Source: Arcuatula senhousia (lineage: Eukaryota; Mollusca; Bivalvia; Mytilida; Mytilidae). Taken from it: DNA of 64,000 nucleotides. The position numbers and the translations under genes were made by a program. The notes below the pieces were generated by a model. That model was not told the DNA's origin. It searched no databases and saw nothing but the letters and a program-made list of their open reading frames with translations. The DNA lies in assembly GCA_963971305.1 (NCBI GenBank), contig OZ020308.1:26875275-26939274 (forward strand), in the 5' to 3' direction. Shown here piece after piece: positions 53,069 through 64,000 of the stretch; the first letter of the stretch is position 1, and each line of letters begins with the position of its first letter.

Positions 53069-56000
53069 AGCAAAATTTATTGTCTGGAACTTTGTTGTCA
53101 TTTGTATTTCGAACACACGTGAAGGTTAGCACTGCTGGTGGAGTTTAAATTCCCCGAGGTTAGCCCGCTCCGGCACCAACACTTTTGAGTTGGAGAATAC
53201 ATCAAAGCCTTAAATTATCCGTCTAAATTTCAAAATTGTCTAAACCCTAAGGTTCTTCCTGCCCCAGACAAAGGTTGAATATCTTAGTAATAATTTGGTT
53301 CCCTAGTTTGGTATTTTTGGTTATACTATTTTATGCTCTTCATATTCATACAGTGTTTGGCATTTTCAATATTTTTGGTAGAGCGCCTCTGATGAGTCTT
53401 GAATAGACGAAACGCGCGTCAGGCGTAGCAAAATTTATTGTCTGGAACTTTATTGTCATTTGTATTTCGAACACACGTGAAGGTTAGCACTGCTGGTGGA
53501 GTTTAAATTCCCCGAGGTTAGCCCGCTCCGGCACCAACACTTTTGAGTTGGAGAATACATCAAAGCCTTAAATTATCCGTCTAAATTTCAAAATTGTCTA
53601 AACCCTAAGGTTCTTCCTGCCCCAGACAAAGGTTGAATATCTTAGTAATAATTTGGTTCCCCAGTTTGGTATTTTTGGTTATACTATTCTATGCTCTTCA
53701 TATTCATACAGTGTTTGGCATTTTCAATATTTTTGGTAGAGCGCCTCTGATGAGTCTTGAACAGACGAAACGCGCGTCAGGCGTAGCAAAATTTATTGTC
53801 TGGAACTTTGTTGTCATTTGTATTTCGAACACACGTGAAGGTTAGCACTGCTGGTGGAGTTTAAATTCCCCGAGGTTAGCCCGCTCCGGCACCAACACTT
53901 TTGAGTTGGAGAATACATCAAAGCCTTAAATTATCCGTCTAAATTTCAAAATTGTCTAAACCCTAAGGTTCTTCCTGCCCCAGACAAAGGTTGAATATCT
54001 TAGTAATAATTTGGTTCCCTAGTTTGGTATTTTTGGTTATACTATTTTATGCTCTTCATATTCATACAGTGTTTGGCATTTTCAATATTTTTGGTAGAGC
54101 GCCTCTGATGAGTCTTGAATAGACGAAACGCGCGTCAGGCGTAGCAAAATTTATTGTCTGGAACTTTATTGTCATTTGTATTTCGAACACACGTGAAGGT
54201 TAGCACTGCTGGTGGAGTTTAAATTCCCCGAGGTTAGCCCGCTCCGGCACCAACACTTTTGAGTTGGAGAATACATCAAAGCCTTAAATTATCCGTCTAA
54301 ATTTCAAAATTGTCTAAACCCTAAGGTTCTTCCTGCCCCAGACAAAGGTTGAATATCTTAGTAATAATTTGGTTCCCCAGTTTGGTATTTTTGGTTATAC
54401 TATTCTATGCTCTTCATATTCATACAGTGTTTGGCATTTTCAATATTTTTGGTAGAGCGCCTCTGATGAGTCTTGAATAGACGAAACGCGCGTCAGGCGT
54501 AGCAAAATTTATTGTCTGGAACTTTGTTGTCATTTGTATTTCGAACACACGTGAAGGTTAGCACTGCTGGTGGAGTTTAAATTCCCCGAGGTTAGCCCGC
54601 TCCGGCACCAACACTTTTGAGTTGGAGAATACATCAAAGCCTTAAATTATCCGTCTAAATTTCAAAATTGTCTAAACCCTAAGGTTCTTCCTGCCCCAGA
54701 CAAAGGTTGAATATCTTAGTAATAATTTGGTTCCCCAGTTTGGTATTTTTGGTTATACTATTCTATGCTCTTCATATTCATACAGTGTTTGGCATTTTCA
54801 ATATTTTTGGTAGAGCGCCTCTGATGAGTCTTGAATAGACGAAACGCGCGTCAGGCGTAGCAAAATTTATTGTCTGGAACTTTGTTGTCATTTGTATTTC
54901 GAACACACGTGAAGGTTAGCACTGCTGGTGGAGTTTAAATTCCCCGAGGTTAGCCCGCTCCGGCACCAACACTTTTGAGTTGGAGAATACATCAAAGCCT
55001 TAAATTATCCGTCTAAATTTCAAAATTGTCTAAACCCTAAGGTTCTTCCTGCCCCAGACAAAGGTTGAATATCTTAGTAATAATTTGGTTCCCCAGTTTG
55101 GTATTTTTGGTTATACTATTCTATGCTCTTCATATTCATACAGTGTTTGGCATTTTCAATATTTTTGGTAGAGCGCCTCTGATGAGTCTTGAATAGACGA
55201 AACGCGCGTCAGGCGTAGCAAAATTTATTGTCTGGAACTTTGTTGTCATTTGTATTTCGAACACACGTGAATGTTAGCACTGCTGGTGGAGTTTAAATTC
55301 CCCGAGGTTAGCCCGCTCCGGCACCAACACTTTTGAGTTGGAGAATACATCAAAGCCTTAAATTATCCGTCTAAATTTCAAAATTGTCTAAACCCTAAGG
55401 TTATTCCTGCCCCAGACAAAGGTTGAATATCTTAGTAATAATTTGGTTCCCCAGTTTGGTATTTTTGGTTATACTATTCTATGCTCTTCATATTCATACA
55501 GTGTTTGGCATTTTCAATATTTTTGGTAGAGCGCCTCTGATGAGTCTTGAATAGACGAAACGCGCGTCAGGCGTAGCAAAATTTATTGTCTGGAACTTTG
55601 TTGTCATTTGTATTTCGAACACACGTGAAGGTTAGCACTGCTGGTGGAGTTTAAATTCCCCGAGGTTAGCCCGCTCCGGCACCAACACTTTTGAGTTGGA
55701 GAATACATCAAAGCCTTAAATTATCCGTCTAAATTTCAAAATTGTCTAAACCCTAAGGTTCTTCCTGCCCCAGACAAAGGTTGAATATCTTAGTAATAAT
55801 TTGGTTCCCCAGTTTGGTATTTTTGGTTATACTATTCTATGCTCTTCATATTCATACAGTGTTTGGCATTTTCAATATTTTTGGTAAAGCGCCTCTGATG
55901 AGTCTTGAATAGACGAAACGCGCGTCAGGCGTAGCAAAATTTATTGTCTGGAACTTTGTTGTCATTTGTATTTCGAACACACGTGAAGGTTAGCACTGCT

Positions 56001-57156
56001 GGTGGAGTTTAAATTCCCCGAGGTTAGCCCGCTCCGGCACCAACACTTTTGAGTTGGAGAATACATCAAAGCCTTAAATTATCCGTCTAAATTTCAAAAT
56101 TGTCTAAACCCTAAGGTTCTTCCTGCCCCAGACAAAGGTTGAATATCTTAGTAATAATTTGGTTCCCCAGATTGGTATTTTTGGTTATACTATTCTATGC
56201 TTTTCATATTCATACAGTGTTTGGCATTTTCAATATTTTTGGTAGAGCGCCTCTGATGAGTCTTGAATAGACGAAACGCGCGTCAGGCGTAGCAAAATTT
56301 ATTGTCTGGAACTTTGTTGTCATTTGTATTTCGAACACACGTGAAGGTTAGCACTGCTGGTGGAGTTTAAATTCCCCGAGGTTAGCCCGCTCCGGCACCA
56401 ACACTTTTGAGTTGGAGAATACATCAAAGCCTTAAATTATCCATCTAAATTTCAAAATTGTCTAAACCCTAAGGTTCTTCCTGCCCGAGACAAAGGTTGA
56501 ATATCTTAGTAATAATTTGGTTCCCCAGATTGGTATTTTTGGTTATACTATTCTATGCTCTTCATATTCATACAGTGTTTGGCATTTTCAATATTTTTGG
56601 TAGAGCGCCTCTGATGAGTCTTGAATAGACGAAACGCGCGTCAGGCGTAGCAAAATTTATTGTCTGGAACTTTGTTGTCATTTGTATTTCGAACACACGT
56701 GAAGGTTAGCACTGCTGGTGGAGTTTAAATTCCCCGAGGTTAGCCCGCTCCGGCACCAACACTTTTGAGTTGGAGAATACATCAAAGCCTTAAATTATCC
56801 GTCTAAATTTCAAAATTGTCTAAACCCTAAGGTTCTTCCTGCCCCAGACAAAGGTTGAATATCTTAGTAATAATTTGGTTCCCCAGTTTGGTATTTTTGG
56901 TTATACTATTCTATGCTCTTCATATTCATACAGTGTTTGGCATTTTCAATATTTTTGGTAGAGCGCCTCTGATGAGTCTTGAATAGACGAAACGCGCGTC
57001 AGGCGTAGCAAAATTTATTGTCTGGAACTTTGTTGTCATTTGTATTTCGAACACACGTGAAGGTTAGCACTGCTGGTGGAGTTTAAATTCCCAGAGGTTA
57101 GCCCGCTCCGGCACCGACACTTTTGAGTTGGAGAATACATCAAAGCCTTAAATTAT

Positions 57157-57417
57157 CCGTCTAAATTTCAAAATTGTCTAAACCCTAAGGTTCTTCCTGC
57201 CCCAGACAAAGGTTGAATATCTTAGTAATAATTTGGTTCCCCAGTTTGGTATTTTTGGTTATACTATTTTAAAATTTATTGTCTGGAACTTTGTTGTCAT
57301 TTGTATTTCGAACACACGTGAAGGTTAGCACTGCTGGTGGAGTTTAAATTCCCCGAGGTTAGCCCGCTCCGGCACCGACACTTTTGAGTTGGAGAATACA
57401 TCAAAGCCTTAAATTAT
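57157..57417 (+). repeat. Satellite unit 13 with the hammerhead deleted
   Basis: This unit reads 'ttatactattttaaaattta'. The segment from 'ctatgctcttcat' through the entire hammerhead to 'gcgtagc' is gone. The deletion is 97 bp and both flanks are otherwise normal. Confidence 0.95.
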
Positions 57418-60400
57418 CCGTCTAAATTTCAAAATTGTCTAAACCCTAAGGTTCTTCCTGCCCCAGACAAAGGTTGAATATCTTAGTAATAATTTGGTTC
57501 CCCAGTTTGGTATTTTTGGTTATACTATTCTATGCTCTTCATATTCATACAGTGTTTGGCATTTTCAATATTTTTGGTAGAGCGCCTCTGATGAGTCTTG
57601 AATAGACGAAACGCGCGTCAGGCGTAGCAAAATTTATTGTCTGGAACTTTGTTGTCATTTGTATTTCGAACACACGTGAAGGTTAGCACTGCTGGTGGAG
57701 TTTAAATTCCCCGAGGTTAGCCCGCTCCGGCACCAACACTTTTGAGTTGGAGAATACATCAAAGCCTTAAATTATCCGTCTAAATTTCAAAATTGTCTAA
57801 ACCCTAAGGTTCTTCCTGCCCCAGACAAAGGTTGAATATCTTAGTAATAATTTGGTTCCCCAGTTTGGTATTTTTGGTTATACTATTCTATGCTCTTCAT
57901 ATTCATACAGTGTTTGGCATTTTCAATATTTTTGGTAGAGCGCCTCTGATGAGTCTTGAATAGACGAAACGCGCGTCAGGCGTAGCAAAATTTATTGTCT
58001 GGAACTTTGTTGTCATTTGTATTTCGAACACACGTGAAGGTTAGCACTGCTGGTGGAGTTTAAATTCCCCGAGGTTAGCCCGCTCCGGCACCAACACTTT
58101 TGAGTTGGAGAATACATCAAAGCCTTAAATTATCCGTCTAAATTTCAAAATTGTCTAAACCCTAAGGTTCTTCCTGCCCTAGACAAAGGTTGAATATCTT
58201 AGTAATAATTTGGTTCCCCAGTTTGGTATTTTTGGTTATACTATTCTATGCTCTTCATATTCATACAGTGTTTGGCATTTTCAATATTTTTGGTAGAGCG
58301 CCTCTGATGAGTCTTGAATAGACGAAACGCGCGTCAGGCGTAGCAAAATTTATTGTCTGGAACTTTGTTGTCATTTGTATTTCGAACACACGTGAAGGTT
58401 AGCACTGCTGGTGGAGTTTAAATTCCCCGAGGTTAGCCCGCTCCGGCACCAACACTTTTGAGTTGGAGAATACATCAAAGCCTTAAATTATCCGTCTAAA
58501 TTTCAAAATTGTCTAAACCCTAAGGTTCTTCCTGCCCCAGACAAAGGTTGAATATCTTAGTAATAATTTGGTTCCCCAGATTGGTATTTTTGGTTATACT
58601 ATTCTATGCTCTTCATATTCATACAGTGTTTGGCATTTTCAATATTTTTGGTAGAGCGCCTCTGATGAGTCTTGAATAGACGAAACGCGCGTCAGGCGTA
58701 GCAAAATTTATTGTCTGGAACTTTGTTGTCATTTGTATTTCGAACACACGTGAAGGTTAGCACTGCTGGTGGAGTTTAAATTCCCCGAGGTTAGCCCGCT
58801 CCGGCACCAACACTTTTGAGTTGGAGAATACATCAAAGCCTTAAATTATCCGTCTAAATTTCAAAATTGTCTAAACCCTAAGGTTCTTCCTGCCCCAGAC
58901 AAAGGTTGCATATCTTAGTAATAATTTGGTTCCCCAGTTTGGTATTTTTGGTTATACTATTCTATGCTCTTCATATTCATACAGTGTTTTGCATTTTCAA
59001 TATTTTTGGTAGAGCGCCTCTGATGAGTCTTGAATAGACGAAACGCGCGTCAGGCGTAGCAAAATTTATTGTCTGGAACTTTGTTGTCATTTGTATTTCG
59101 AACACACGTGAAGGTTAGCACTGCTGGTGGAGTTTAAATTCCCCGAGGTTAGCCCGCTCCGGCACCAACACTTTTGAGTTGGAGAATACATCAAAGCCTT
59201 AAATTATCCGTCTAAATTTCAAAATTGTCTAAACCCTAAGGTTCTTCCTGCCCCAGACAAAGGTTGAATATCTTAGTAATAATTTGGTTCCCCAGTTTGG
59301 TATTTTTGGTTATACTATTCTATGCTCTTCATATTCATACAGTGTTTGGCATTTTCAATATTTTTGGTAGAGCGCCTCTGATGAGTCTTGAATAGACGAA
59401 ACGCGCGTCAGGCGTAGCAAAATTTATTGTCTGGAACTTTGTTGTCATTTGTATTTCGAACACACGTGAAGGTTAGCACTGCTGGTGGAGTTTAAATTCC
59501 CCGAGGTTAGCCCGCTCCGGCACCGACACTTTTGAGTTGGAGAATACATCAAAGCCTTAAATTATCCGTCTAAATTTCAAAATTGTCTAAACCCTAAGGT
59601 TCTTCCTGCCCCAGACAAAGGTTGAATATCTTAGTAATAATTTGGTTCGCCAGTTTGGTATTTTTGGTTATACTATTCTATGCTCTTCATATTCATACAG
59701 TGTTTGGCATTTTCAATATTTTTGGTAGAGCGCCTCTGATGAGTCTTGAATAGACGAAACGCGCGTCAGGCGTAGCAAAATTTATTGTCTGGAACTTTGT
59801 TGTCATTTGTATTTCGAACACACGTGAAGGTTAGCACTGCTGGTGGAGTTTAAATTCCCCGAGGTTAGCCCGCTCCGGCACCAACACTTTTGAGTTGGAG
59901 AATACATCAAAGCCTTAAATTATCCGTCTAAATTTCAAAATTGTCTAAACCCTAAGGTTCTTCCTGCCCCAGACAAAGGTTGAATATCTTAGTAATAATT
60001 TGGTTCCCCAGTTTGGTATTTTTGGTTATACTATTCTATGCTCTTCATATTCATACAGTGTTTGGCATTTTCAATATTTTTGGTAGAGCGCCTCTGATGA
60101 GTCTTGAATAGACGAAACGCGCGTCAGGCGTAGCAAAATTTACTGTCTGGAACTTTGTTGTCATTTGTATTTCGAACACACGTGAAGGTTAGCACTGCTG
60201 GTGGAGTTTAAATATCTCGAGGTTAGCCCGCTCCGGCACCAACACTTTTGAGTTGGAGAATACATCAAAGCCTTAAATTATCCGTCTAAATTTCAAAATT
60301 GTCTAAACCCTAAGGTTCTTCCTGCCCCAGACAAAAGTTGAATATCTTAGTAAAAATTTGGTTCCCCAGTTTGGTATTGTTGGTTATACTATTCTATGCT

Positions 60401-63400
60401 CTTCATATTCATACAGTGTTTGGCATTTTCAATATTTTTGGTAGAGCGCCTCTGATGAGTCTTGAATAGACGAAACGCGCGTCAGGCGTAGCAAAATTTA
60501 TTGTCTGGAACTTTGTTGTCATTTGTATTTCGAACACACGTGAAGGTTATCACTGCTGGTGGAGTTTAAATTCCCCGAGGTTAGCCCGCTCCGGCACCAA
60601 CACTTTTGAGTTGGAGAATACATCAAAGCCTTAAATTATCCGTCTAAATTTCAAAATTGTCTAAACCCTAAGGTTCTTCCTGCCCCAGGCAAAGGTTGAA
60701 TATCTAAGTAATAATTTGGTTCCCCAGTTTGGTATTTTTGGTTATACTATTCTATGCTCTTCATATTCATACAGTGTTTGGCATTTTCAATATTTTTGGT
60801 AGAGCGCCTCTGATGAGTCTTGAATAGACGAAACGCGCGTCAGGCGTAGCAAAATTTATTGTCTGGAACTTTGTTGTCATTTGTATTTCGAACACACGTG
60901 AAGGTTAGCACTGCTGGTGGAGTTTAAATTCCCCGAGGTTAGCCCGCTCCGGCACCAACACTTTTGAGTTGGAGAATACATCAAAGCCTTAAATTATCCG
61001 TCTAAATTTCAAAATTGTCTAAACCCTAAGGTTCTTCCTGCCCCAGACAAAGGTTGAATATCTTAGTAATAATTTGGTTCCCCAGTTTGGTATTTTTGGT
61101 TATACTATTCTATGCTCTTCATATTCATACAGTGTTTGGCATTTTCAATATTTTTGGTAGAGCGCCTCTGATGAGTCTTGAATAGACGAAACGCGCGTCA
61201 GGCGTAGCAAAATTTATTGTCTGGAACTTTGTTGTCATTTGTATTTCGAACACACTTGAAGGTTAGCACTGCTGGTGGAGTTTAAATTCCCCGAGGTTAG
61301 CCCGCTCCGGCACCAACACTTTTGAGTTGGAGAATACATCAAAGCCTTAAATTATCCGTCTAAATTTCAAAATTGTCTAAACCCTAAGGTTCTTCCTGCC
61401 CCAGACAAAGGTTGAATATCTTAGTAATAATTTGGTTCCCCAGTTTGGTATTTTTGGTTATACTATTCTATGCTCTTCATATTCATACAGTGTTTGGCAT
61501 TTTCAATATTTTTGGTAGAGCGCCTCTGATGAGTCTTGAATAGACGAAACGCGCGTCAGGCGTAGCAAAATTTATTGTCTGGAACTTTGTTGTCATTTGT
61601 ATTTCGAACACACGTGAAGGTTAGCACTGCTGGTGGAGTTTAAATTCCCCGAGGTTAGCCCGCTCCGGCACCAACACTTTTGAGTTGGAGAATACATCAA
61701 AGCCTTAAATTATCCGTCTAAATTTCAAAATTGTCTAAACCCTAAGGTTCTTCCTGCCCCAGACAAAGGTTGAATATCTTAGTAATAATTTGGTTCCCCA
61801 GTTTTGGTATTTTTGGTTATACTATTCTGTGCTCTTCATATTCATACAGTGTTTGGCATTTTCAATATTTTTGGTAGAGCGCCTCTGATGAGTCTTGAAT
61901 AGACGAAACGCGCGTCAGGCGTAGCAAAATTTATTGTCTGGAACTTTGTTGTCATTTGTATTTCGAACACACGTGAAGGTTAGCACTGCTGGTGGAGTTT
62001 AAATTCCCCGAGGTTAGCCCGCTCCGGCACCAACACTTTTGAGTTGGAGAATACATCAAAGCCTTAAATTATCCGTCTAAATTTCAAAATTGTCTAAACC
62101 CTAAGGTTCTTCCTGCCCCAGACAAAGGTTGAATATCTTAGTAATAATTTGGTTCCCCAGTTTGGTATTTTTGGTTATACTATTCTATGCTCTTCATATT
62201 CATACAGTGTTTGGCATTTTCAATATTTTTGGTAGAGCGTCTCTGATGAGTCTTGAATAGACGAAACGCGCGTCAGGCGTAGCAAAATTTATTGTCTGGA
62301 ACTTTGTTGTCATTTGTATTTCGAACACACGTGAAGGTTAGCACTGCTGGTGGAGTTTAAATTCCCCGAGGTTAGCCCGCTCCTGCACCAACACTTTTGA
62401 GTTGGAGAATACATCAAAGCCTTAAATTATCCGTCTAAATTTCAAAATTGTCTAAACCCTAAGGTTCTTCCTGCCCCAGACAAAGGTTGAATATCTTAGT
62501 AATAATTTGGTTCCCCAGTTTGGTATTTTTGGTTATACTATTCTATGCTCTTCATATTCATACAGTGTTTGGCATTTTCAATATTTTTGGTAGAGCGCCT
62601 CTGATGAGTCTTGAATAGACGAAACGCGCGTCAGGCGTAGCAAAATTTATTGTCTGGAACTTTGTTGTCATTTGTATTTCGAACACACGTGAAGGTTAGC
62701 ACTGCTGGTGGAGTTTAAATTCCCCGAGGTTAGCCCGCTCCGGCACCAACACTTTTGAGTTGGAGAATACATCAAAGCCTTAAATTATCCGTCTAAATTT
62801 CAAAATTGTCTAAACCCTAAGGTTCTTCCTGCCCCAGACAAAGGTTGAATATCTTAGTAATAATTTGGTTCCCCAGTTTGGTATTTTTGGTTATACTATT
62901 CTATGCTCTTCATATTCATACAGTGTTTGGCATTTTCAATATTTTTGGTAGAGCGCCTCTGATGAGTCTTGAATAGACGAAACGCGCGTCAGGCGTAGCA
63001 AAATTTATTGTCTGGAACTTTGTTGTCATTTGTATTTCGAACACACGTGAAGGTTAGCACTGCTGGTGGAGTTTAAATTCCCCGAGGTTAGCCCGCTCCG
63101 GCACCAACACTTTTGAGTTGGAGAATACATCAAAGCCTTAAATTATCCGTCTAAATTTCAAAATTGTCTAAACCCTAAGGTTCTTCCTGCCCCAGACAAA
63201 GGTTGAATATCTTAGAAATAATTTGGTTCCCCAGTTTGGTATTTTTGGTTATACTATTCTATGCTCTTCATATTCATACAGTGTTTGGCATTTTCAATAT
63301 TTTTGGTAGAGCGCCTCTGATGAGTCTTGAATAGACGAAACGCGCGTCAGGCGTAGCAAAATTTATTGTCTGGAACTTTGTTGTCATTTGTATTTCGAAC

Positions 63401-64000
63401 ACACGTGAAGGTTAGCACTGCTGGTGGAGTTTAAATTCCCCGAGGTTAGCCCGCTCCGGCACCAACACTTTTGAGTTGGAGAATACATCAAAGCCTTAAA
63501 TTATCCGTCTAAATTTCAAAATTGTCTAAACCCTAAGGTTCTTCCTGCCCCAGACAAAGGTTGAATATCTTAGTAAAAATTTGGTTCCCCAGTTTGGTAT
63601 TTTTGGTTATACTATTCTATGCTCTTCATATTCATACAGTGTTTGGCATTTTCAATATTTTTGGTAGAGCGCCTCTGATGAGTCTTGAATAGACGAAACG
63701 CGCGTCAGGCGTAGCAAAATTTATTGTCTGGAACTTTGTTGTCATTTGTATTTCGAACACACGTGAAGGTTAGCACTGCTGGTGGAGTTTAAATTCCCCG
63801 AGGTTAGCCCGCTCCGGCACCAACACTTTTGAGTTGGAGAATACATCAAAGCCTTAAATTATCCGTCTAAATTTCAAAATTGTCTAAACCTTAAGGTTCT
63901 TCCTGCCCCAGACAAAGGTTGAATATCTTAGTAATAATTTGGTTCCCCAGTTTGGTATTTTTGGTTATACTATTCTATGCTCTTCATATTCATACAGTGC

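Larger units (their letters stand above)
52855..64000 (+). repeat. 358-bp hammerhead-bearing satellite, 31 units plus a partial
   Basis: Units beginning 'ccgtctaaatttcaaaattg' start at 52861 and every 358 bp. Exceptions: the 13th unit (57157) is 261 bp through a 97-bp deletion, and the 26th (61714) is 359 bp. The array runs off the window. Identity between most units is above 98%. The hammerhead occupies unit offset 164-207 in every unit except the 13th. Units 1 and 3, and 2 and 4, share private variants, so the edge of the array is a 716-bp two-unit repeat. The family is the 352-bp repeat of 49.3-51.0 kb in the other orientation. Unit size, tandem layout and self-cleaving motif match metazoan retrozymes. 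The 70-codon frame in units 1 and 3 is broken by TAG in the other units. Confidence 0.97.

Noticed and set aside
52917..53845. 70-codon frame in satellite units 1 and 3
   Set aside because: Units 2, 4 and all later ones change gaacag to gaatag and stop the frame. The peptide simply translates the ribozyme region.
52855..64000. CRISPR array
   Set aside because: The whole 358-bp unit is conserved, with no short repeats separated by unique spacers, and the context is eukaryotic.

Overview
The window is animal nuclear DNA. It is AT-rich, has no operons, and carries almost no host genes among many layers of repeats. Non-LTR and Penelope-like retroelement pieces, an (ACTC)n-tailed SINE, the mussel-type repeat tail around 'cctgtaccaagtcagga', and hammerhead-bearing tandem repeats of the kind reported from mussels all point to a bivalve mollusc, most likely Mytilus or a close relative. 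The species call is inference; the repeat content is read directly.

Layout. 1-1260: three 393-bp tandem repeats with a hammerhead-like motif on the minus strand. 1270-5132 and 11055-16180: a long, nearly identical direct duplication. The right copy carries two extra insertions (1,091 bp with a 4-bp target duplication, and 173 bp). Between the copies lie an intact 390-codon zinc-knuckle ORF1-like gene (5228-6400), another 393-family unit in the opposite orientation, and a long minus-strand L2/CR1-type LINE with endonuclease and reverse transcriptase (7512-11025). 16.2-27 kb: low-density sequence with a 42-bp minisatellite, a small gene-like reading frame broken by one stop, reverse-transcriptase debris, perfect hairpins, inverted-repeat elements and a frameshifted gene fragment. 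27.4-28.75 kb: a degenerate 145-bp repeat, then the GIY-YIG end of a Penelope-like element followed 125 bp later by a compact hammerhead motif. 28.9-42 kb: SINE copies, motif-rich blocks, a MITE interrupted by an insert carrying a second reverse-transcriptase fragment, and one candidate terminal exon (41156-41355). 42.1-47.7 kb: a cluster of about 16 short palindromes, then a tandem array of about 385-bp units built around the palindromic word 'aacccgttttgtaat'. 48.2-48.9 kb: a 44-bp minisatellite. 49.3-51.0 kb: 352-bp units with hammerheads on the minus strand. 52.86-64.0 kb: at least 31 units of a 358-bp satellite with a hammerhead on the plus strand, running off the end.

The most notable system is the set of hammerhead-bearing repeats. 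Three sequence contexts (393-bp, 352/358-bp, Penelope tail) carry the conserved core (CUGANGA, stem II, GAAA) with a tiny self-complementary stem III. That architecture is known from Penelope-linked hammerheads that cleave as dimers and from metazoan retrozymes, which give small circular RNAs. The window therefore holds tandem DNA copies of likely retrozymes in both orientations, natural copies that have lost the ribozyme, and a fragment of a Penelope-type element that could be related to their mobilisation machinery.
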